Below are positions 57,421-64,000 of a DNA stretch of 64,000 bases, one piece after another. The notes under the pieces are model-generated. The model saw nothing but the letters and a program-made list of their open reading frames with translations. It had not been told where the DNA came from and ran no database searches. Source of the stretch: Stichopus chloronotus (Eukaryota > Echinodermata > Holothuroidea > Aspidochirotida > Stichopodidae). The position numbers and the translations under genes are program-made. Location of the stretch: NCBI GenBank assembly GCA_021234535.1, contig CM037842.1, positions 8,363,361 through 8,427,360 of the forward strand, read 5' to 3'. Every line of letters starts with the position of its first letter. The stretch's first letter is position 1.

Positions 57421-60400
57421 ATCTTCATTTTACTTTGAGATAGATGTATATACCCTTGGCATATTGTCTTTGACGTTGACAGATTGACCTGATGTGTAAT
57501 GCATGTTATGTGTTTATCTCCATTAAAATACAGGTTAATAGCTGTTGAAACCTTGTACCTGCAGTCAAGCTAATGCATGCGTGCACGTGCCACAACCTAC
57601 GATCATATATCGCTCAAGTGCATGGTGTTGCAAATAAGCTGCTATAGTTGCAACACAGCTTTTATCAAAATGTAACAAAACAATTGCTGGGCCTTTATTT
57701 TCGTCTACTTTGGATAAATTGGTATAATATGTGTGCAAAAATTGGGGTCAGGCAAGTCTTGGGGTCAGGCCAGTGTTGTGAGACTTAGCTATAGGGTAGC
57801 TTTCTCTCCCGATCTTCAGAACTCACCTGAAGTAATGTGATGTTTAAAAGTAAATGTTTCGTACTTGTGCAACAGCCGTTTAAAAGGAAATGAAATCCAT
57901 AGTTCCTAGGTGAGAACTTGATGCAGTATCTGAAAGTGATGGCAGTATTTCTGAAAGTAGCTCAAGAAATGAATCCGAGTGTTGATTTTAAGTGATGGCA
58001 GCACACAACAATGGTTCTCTTGAAATTTTTATGCATCTGGTTACCACTTTTATGCATGTATATAAAGAAGTACACAATGGGATTGTGGTCGAATACTATT
58101 GTGAATCCAGTGGTGAATGTAAGAACTGCAAGATACATGCCTGATTATTTGAGCTAAAATATATGCACTGCCAAGGAAAAATGACTAAAATTGATGGAGA
58201 AAAAAAAACAGGAAGACATAGAACAAGGGTTGTCTTTTTTGGGGCCTGAAATTAAAAATGATTTTTCAGTTCCTGATAAAGCAGCTTTTGTTTGCATTGA
58301 CATCATTGATTTTCTAATGTCACTATTGTTATACTTCTTTTTGTTGTCTTCCAGTGATGATCCACCTCACAGACAAAAAAAAAGAAATAAAGTTGAATCT
58401 TTATGACTGTTTTTTTTCTTCATAGAATGTGATTTATGTTTAACTTTTAGTCACAACTGCAAAAACCAATTTTTTTAAAAAAAAAAAGAAAACTTGGAAA
58501 AGATGTCAAAGTTATATTAAAACTGGAATATGAGTTGAAAATTTGTCACCGAAAGTCAGATTTTTGGAAATATTTAGCCACTATGGAAAAAAAAAAAAAG
58601 TTTAAGCCCAGTTTTTGCATAAATGAATATTCATATGCATTCCCATTGGTCTGTTTGATTTCAAGTACTGGTGATTGACTGCTATGCTTTCTTGGAGAGT
58701 ATGAATTTTGTAGGGAAAACAAAAATGCCCGGACAATTTTCACATTCAAATATCAGGAATATGAGTGCATATAGTTCTCTTTCTGATTTTGTGACAGGTG
58801 GTCTTCTCCCCAGTGCTTGCTCTTCCCTGAAACACTGACAAAGAACAAAAGTAGATGACCAGGTGATTGCCAGTAAAACTCATATTCGAGCTTTTAATTG
58901 TGGGCAACTCCCTTACAGATCCAACATCGATACTGTATTTACTCTAAAAAAACACTGTGGGGGGGGGGGAGGGGGAATTGTCATCAAGACTGGCATTTCT
59001 TTGAGTCCAAATTTACCTGCAGATGCTGTAAAGGAATGAGTCATGGAATATTTGGTACTAGCGCCACCACTTTATGATGGACTTGAAATATTATGGAAAG
59101 CTTTCTATAAACAGTTGCTGGGAAGGTTGCCTTTTGTAGCAACAAAAAATAAAGCAGTCTCATTAGTTCATTGTTGTGATGTCATCCATGATGGAGTTTG
59201 TAGAGTAGAGTATACACATGCAGTGACTAGGTGGTTTCTGCATGGTGAGCAGCATTCAAGAACACTGGCCCACTTTGGATATATTACCTGTTACTTCAGT
59301 TAGAATGAGCCTAAGCTTAACTATAGACTACCATGTAGCAATAAAGAAGTGTGTTTTTACCACAAAATATCTCATGCTGCAGGGAAGTATTGTGAAATTA
59401 AAAAAAAAAAAAAAATCTACCAGTGACAGAAATAATAAAAACTGAAATTGTTTTCATTCTTTATTGTGAAATTAAGAAGAAAACATGCTAGTAGTACTAA
59501 TAGTATAGTAAAATACTAGGAATTCTGAAGAAAGAAATTGGATCTGGTGATTTTGTTGCTTTCCGAACACTGACAGTACACATAAAAGTAACACTATACT
59601 ACTCCATAAGCAAGGCCTATCAGTTACAGGTCTATATTTGCAGCAATATTAATTGGCACCGGCCATGTACATGTTAAAGTCAAGGCCTACAGTGAGACAG
59701 AAAAAAAGGGGAAGGGGGCTCATTTTGAATAAATACGGTATGTACGTAGATACGTAGCTTGATGCATGGATGTGAAATCATAATTAGTAAAATTAGAAGT
59801 GATTCTGTTGGAGCAGAGCTGTCATTGTGCATTTAAAGAAGAGAATCAAGGATTTTAAAGTTATTAATTCAAGTTGTAACCTCGTGGGCTATCTCTTGGA
59901 AGCCAGCCATATGTCACATCTATGCTTCGATCTCTGAAGTCACAGAATGAAAATGGAAGTTCAACAATTGTAACCGTGTGGGCCGGCCAGCTTATGCCAG
60001 CCCACCATATATAACATCAAGATGATGCAACATTGTATGTGTTGTTTATTTATGATCACATATTGATAGTGGGAAAGATCATTTGTGGCTAGCACATATC
60101 ATTGTGTATATTTGAACATTGACTTGAGCTAAGTTCTTCTGTTTCCCTGGGCATAAATGAGCAACATGTATTACAGTTAATCATCACAAGTTTAATGAAG
60201 TATAAAAACTTTTACTTTTTTAACAAAACCACTTTGTCCATCTATGCATGTTTAACACTGTATAGAACTGTTCCTTTCATTTGAAGGTGGTGCAAAGTGT
60301 GTGTACAGCATCATGTGCATTTGGGTATTCTTACCTATAATTTGATGGCATACATACAGTTTTATCATTACCATCCATCAAGATTTTGAGCATCAAAAAG

Positions 60401-61039
60401 TAAATGTCATACCTACTTTCCTACTTTCATGTCCACTCTACACTAAATGTGGTGTAAATTGTCCTGATTTTTCGGTTGATTGGTACATAAAGTTGTATTC
60501 CTCAGTGTCCACTTAGCAAAAAATGATGCCAGAAGCCAAAACCCGATTTCCACGATCCGTTATATGCTTTGAGGCACTTTTGCCTCAAGGTGAACTATTT
60601 TTGCTGGATGTGTCGTTTACCTCATTGACAGACTACGCTTGCTGTAACATACAAGTTAGTGTGCTCTGTGAAATTGTAAACTTTCTCTATATGTTAGTTT
60701 CTGTATAGCGCCCTCTATTTTCCGGACATTCTGGAGCCACATTGTCACATAGCTCCCTCAATTTGTGCCATTCTGAAAATCTTTCCTACCGGGCTTCTGA
60801 ATTAAATCCCATATAACTTACAGTACTTTGGCAATGCAGTCAGTTAATAGGGTTGACAGAATCACATGAGACAGCAAGTCTGAAGCAAATAATTATCTGA
60901 AATTGAAAATGTTTTTTAAGACAATATCAGTTTTTTTGATGTTAAGTAGGAGGGAAGGGAACAGAACAGCAGCAGTATGATAATTTACTGTATTCATATA
61001 GTTTTAAATTGGACAGGTTTGATTGGAAAACAGTTCAGA
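57421..61039. other. Non-coding sequence, nothing firm
   Basis: A and T runs at 58200, 58470-58488, 58585 and 59400; poly-G near 58960. The 86-codon (59043-59303) and 61-codon (60523-60708) plus-strand frames are composition-balanced but lack clear splice sites. No gene is supported. Confidence 0.4.
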
Positions 61040-61260
61040 TTAAGAAACACACACACACACACACATCCGTAGGTTTAATAATAGCAAGGTTGGCATCATT
61101 TTGTCATTGTCAACCACTTTTACGTTCGCTTTAGGAATCTTTGGTCCAAATATAGACATCTGTGACCGCCAACCGAGTCAGCTGTCAAACTCCTGTTTGA
61201 TTTAGAGAGAGAGAGAAAAGCTGAGACAAAAAAAAAAAAAAAAAAGAGAAGAAAAAATAG
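61040..61260. repeat. Simple repeats: (AC)n, (GA)n and poly-A
   Basis: (AC)n spans about 61048-61066. GAGAGAGAG followed by an A-run occurs at 61204-61260. Confidence 0.85.
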
Positions 61261-63207
61261 AACTTGCTCGTGCAAATACAAAAGGTTTCATAAATATTCA
61301 TGTATTGATTGGATAACCTTCACACAAATGCACTCCAAGGCAAACTTTCAAAAATTTAAATAATTTAGTGATTTCCAGGGATATTGTGCTTCACACCTTT
61401 ATCAGGAAGCTGACGAGGAAACGAATGGCAGTTAGAGGAATAAGTGTAACATTGTGAGACGGGCAAAATTTTAGTCATTTTATGTTTTCCCCTTCTTTCA
61501 TGTTTGGTGGAAATGGTAAGGCAAAGATAGATCAAAGGGGAGAATAAAAATCAATATAACTGAAAAAAGTTGTTGCTAGCATCTAGTTTCGTTTTAATAC
61601 CAGTACTGCATCGTGTGCACAACACAGAGTGGAGTGAATATTTAAGAAACAAGTGGCAACCTGAGATGTTAGTTGCAATTAATAATTTATTCTGTGTTGT
61701 TAAAAATTTAGGTTAACAGAACTTCATGAAATTGCTGAAAATTACTGTTAATGTGGTGACAGGGCCTCTTAATGAAATTCGATAGTTGTTAGTTATTCTT
61801 CATTTAAAATTTTCAATAGTTTTTTTAATTATTCTTCATTTAAAATTTTGTCAATTTATTTGGCGATGTCAAAACTTTTTTTGATAGCAAGGTAATTTTG
61901 CACAGCGTCTTTTGTTTGTATTTTAAATTAGTACGAATTATATATTCCTTGCGACTTATCAGTTTTGGCCACCAAGACAGATGTGAGCAGATGTACGTTG
62001 CACGTCATCTCTCGGCTACTTCTCTCTCGTATAACCGTTTGTCTCATTCCACATTTAATTATACACACACTTGACGAAACCTTAAGTGCCCCAACCTTTC
62101 ACAGGTACCATTCATTGCCATTCTGTATTTCATACCATGTATGATTTCAATAAGATCAATGTTGCTTGGGTGTTTATTTTGGGTATTTTATGTATAATTA
62201 TATTGAAATTCAGATTACTTTGTTGCAGTTATTAAGAAAAGATCTGGATTTCATTCACTAGTCGCATAGTGAGACCCTGACTAACATTCTTTGGAATTCT
62301 GTTTATATGTTACTGTTTTTGCGATGAAAGCTTTTCAAGTACAAAAATGTTAACCGTTGCACATCACCGTCAGTAGTTCTTTTGTTAGTCCTTTGTATGT
62401 AATTGTCTCTTAAATTACAAGCCTTCTGGCTGACACATTGATACGTGATGTTGATATTTTTAAAGAAGCATTGTATGCATCCAGAATGAAACACTTGTAT
62501 ACATGTAGAAGGTAATTCTCAATTGTCCTTGAAATAAAGGTTACTGTAGGTAATCCAAAGATATCATAAGGCATACCATGTGAGTCCCTCCCTCCATTTC
62601 ATAAATTTTGCATATTTGATCCATTTTGATCTCGATGCTATTGAAAATGAAAATTTGTTCGTAGAACAGTCAATTTTTAATGATTAATTCAGACAATACT
62701 TTGAAATGTGCTTTTCATGTCACATGTACTTTCAATTTTGGTCACTGTATGTCAAGACTATTGCAACATTAAAATAAAAATCAATCAGAAAATTATCATG
62801 ATTCCTCCAATTATGATGTCAGCAGTATATAATTAATACATTTGGTTTATTATTCAACACAAAATGTTGCATCCACTTGGTGACTCATCGTTTGTAGATC
62901 CAAAAGTTGATTAAAAAGACAAAAAAAAGAGTAGACATTAAAATTTGTTACGTCTCATCATTATGGCCAGACTTCTACAGCTCTTTTGGAGTCTTGGCTT
63001 TGTTGTTACATTCGTACAAAATATCATAGTTCCTGTGAATTTCACATCACATGTCACTCTGTGTGTGTATTATCAAATATCCCATTAGAGTTAAAAAAAG
63101 ATGTGTCTCTATTTGAGTTCAGTTTATTGACCCTGAATCACTCATATTCTCTGTTCTTCTGTAATGTTGACTGCTCATTAAATTAATTTTATTCATTAAT
63201 ATTTATT
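61261..63207. other. Non-coding sequence with one small duplication
   Basis: TTATTCTTCATTTAAAATTTT occurs twice near 61791-61848, about 38 bases apart. The rest is AT-rich with no supported exon or repeat family. Confidence 0.45.
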
Positions 63208-63290
63208 ATTCTCTTTCTCTCCCTTCCCATGTTCAATTTCTTTCTGGATTGCTCTGAAATCAGGTGAGCAAGCTCTTTTCATTTTCCAGT
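63208..63290 (+). other. Strong polypyrimidine tract with 3' splice-site-like AG
   Basis: A 50-base pyrimidine-rich stretch (CTCTTTCTCTCCCTTCCC...) ends in CTGAAATCAG at 63263, and a second AG follows at about 63289 (TTTTCCAG). The first-AG frame is open 34 codons and hydrophobic, but low complexity. If the site is real, an exon would begin near the right end of the window. Confidence 0.2.
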
Positions 63291-63417
63291 TTTCTGTTTT
63301 ATGTGTATGTATCTGTGTGTTTATTGGTGTGCATGTCTGTAGGTTTGTTATTCATTCTTTGTTTCTAAAATCATTTTTCTCCAAAGTGTAAAAGAAACAG
63401 GGTGATCAGTTTCAGTC

Positions 63418-63785
63418 TTTCTGAGTAACTTGGTTCTTTAGTTCCAATACTGTTTATCGAAATCCAGATAGAGTGCGAAGTCCTCAGGAAGATAGACGTA
63501 TATCCTGAAACACATGCAAGACACACACTAACAGCCACTTACTAACAGTAGTAGTATCAATCTTTCTGACTTGGTTCTTTTCTTACAATGCTGTTTATTG
63601 ACATCCCGAGAAAGTCTTTAGTCCTGAGAAAGATAGTCATATATGTCTTGAAACATGCACACAAGACACACACTTAGCCAACACTAACAGTTACTAACAG
63701 TATATTTCTAACTTGGTTGTGGTTCTTTACTTTCCATACTGTTTTTTTTTTTTTGACATCCAGAGAAAGTATTTAGTCCTTAGAT
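63418..63785. repeat. Tandem repeat of about 144 bases, 2.5 copies
   Basis: Copies start with TTTCTGAGTAACTTGGTTCT (63418), TTTCTGACTTGGTTCT (63562) and TTTCTAACTTGGTTGT (63705). Each continues with ACTGTTT, a GACATCC-type motif, GAAAGTCTTTAGTCCT and then a CACACACT/ACTAACAG segment. The third copy is cut short. Confidence 0.88.
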
Positions 63786-64000
63786 AGACATCTCCTTAAA
63801 TACAGGAGAAGGAAAACATCGGGTTTGTAGTTAATTAAGGACAGGTTCAAAGGTACAATGGCATTTAGGAAGTTAGGAGTAGGAGGAGTCGAAAGAAGTC
63901 TTTTGAACTGATTCTCTTCAAAATTTGCTGCATAGTCCATTTCCAATGCAAGACGTTTACCGAGGCTGGCACAGAAACACTGGCCGTCAAATGCTGTGAT
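63786..64000. other. Unique sequence to window end
   Basis: No repeat or exon was recognised in the last 215 bases. Confidence 0.4.

Noticed and set aside
59043..59303. 86-codon plus-strand frame
   Set aside because: Reads like a protein but lacks splice sites, start context and any family motif.
63258..63269. AATCAG|GTGAGC as a 5' splice site
   Set aside because: The 50-base pyrimidine tract directly upstream leaves no room for an exon, so the AG is better read as a 3' splice site.

Overview
The window looks like nuclear DNA of an animal, most likely a marine deuterostome invertebrate such as an echinoderm. That assignment is an inference from texture: AT-rich sequence, dense (CA)n/(TG)n, poly-G and A-rich purine tracts, many degenerate minisatellites, dispersed MITE-like repeats, and no prokaryotic gene packing. 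No diagnostic gene was recognised. The longest uninterrupted reading frame is 178 codons in 64 kb and none resembles a known protein family, so most of the window is intronic or intergenic. Bacterial features such as operons, ribosome binding sites and CRISPR arrays do not apply.

Mobile and repetitive DNA is the best-supported content. (1) A 1.68-kb non-autonomous, hAT-like element (11042-12720) has split a degenerate minisatellite; it has AGGCCTT ends, a 7-of-8 target duplication and CGCCT-type subterminal motifs. (2) A dispersed foldback family has six clear copies (4011, 17551, 28681, 35912, 36748, 38687); one is a near-perfect hairpin around a CA/TG core and one is collapsed. (3) A 348-bp MITE (46527-46874) has 18-bp perfect inverted ends. 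(4) A tRNA-derived SINE head (24612-24723) lies next to a 35-bp-arm hairpin. (5) Minisatellites and duplications lie at 1062, 2285, 10609/12721, 27701, 32440, 42881, 47964 and 63418.

Protein coding is weak and exon-level only. The better candidates are: a signal-peptide-like first exon (7380-7440, +); a signal-anchor-like first exon (20146-20284, +) next to a CpG-rich donor; a transmembrane-like last exon (27781-27952, +); a CpG-rich pair of last-exon-like frames (31497-31594 and 31738-31848, +); a complete 103-codon Ser/Thr/Pro-rich ORF with hydrophobic ends (41217-41528, +); a short last-exon-like frame (44319-44406, +); and a phase 1-1 internal exon candidate (54337-54459, -). They cannot be joined into one gene from the sequence alone. 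Several share phase-1 boundaries, as extracellular-protein exons often do, but this is not proof.

Regulation: several unique segments (25340-25480, 37540-37935, 43978-44260, 51240-51570, 55850-56060, 57200-57420) combine TAAT cores, octamer ATTTGCAT sites or CpG-rich sequence in a way that resembles conserved enhancers of developmental genes. This is pattern-based only. A possible reading is a long-intron gene or gene desert of a developmental or cell-surface gene; the window does not reveal which gene.
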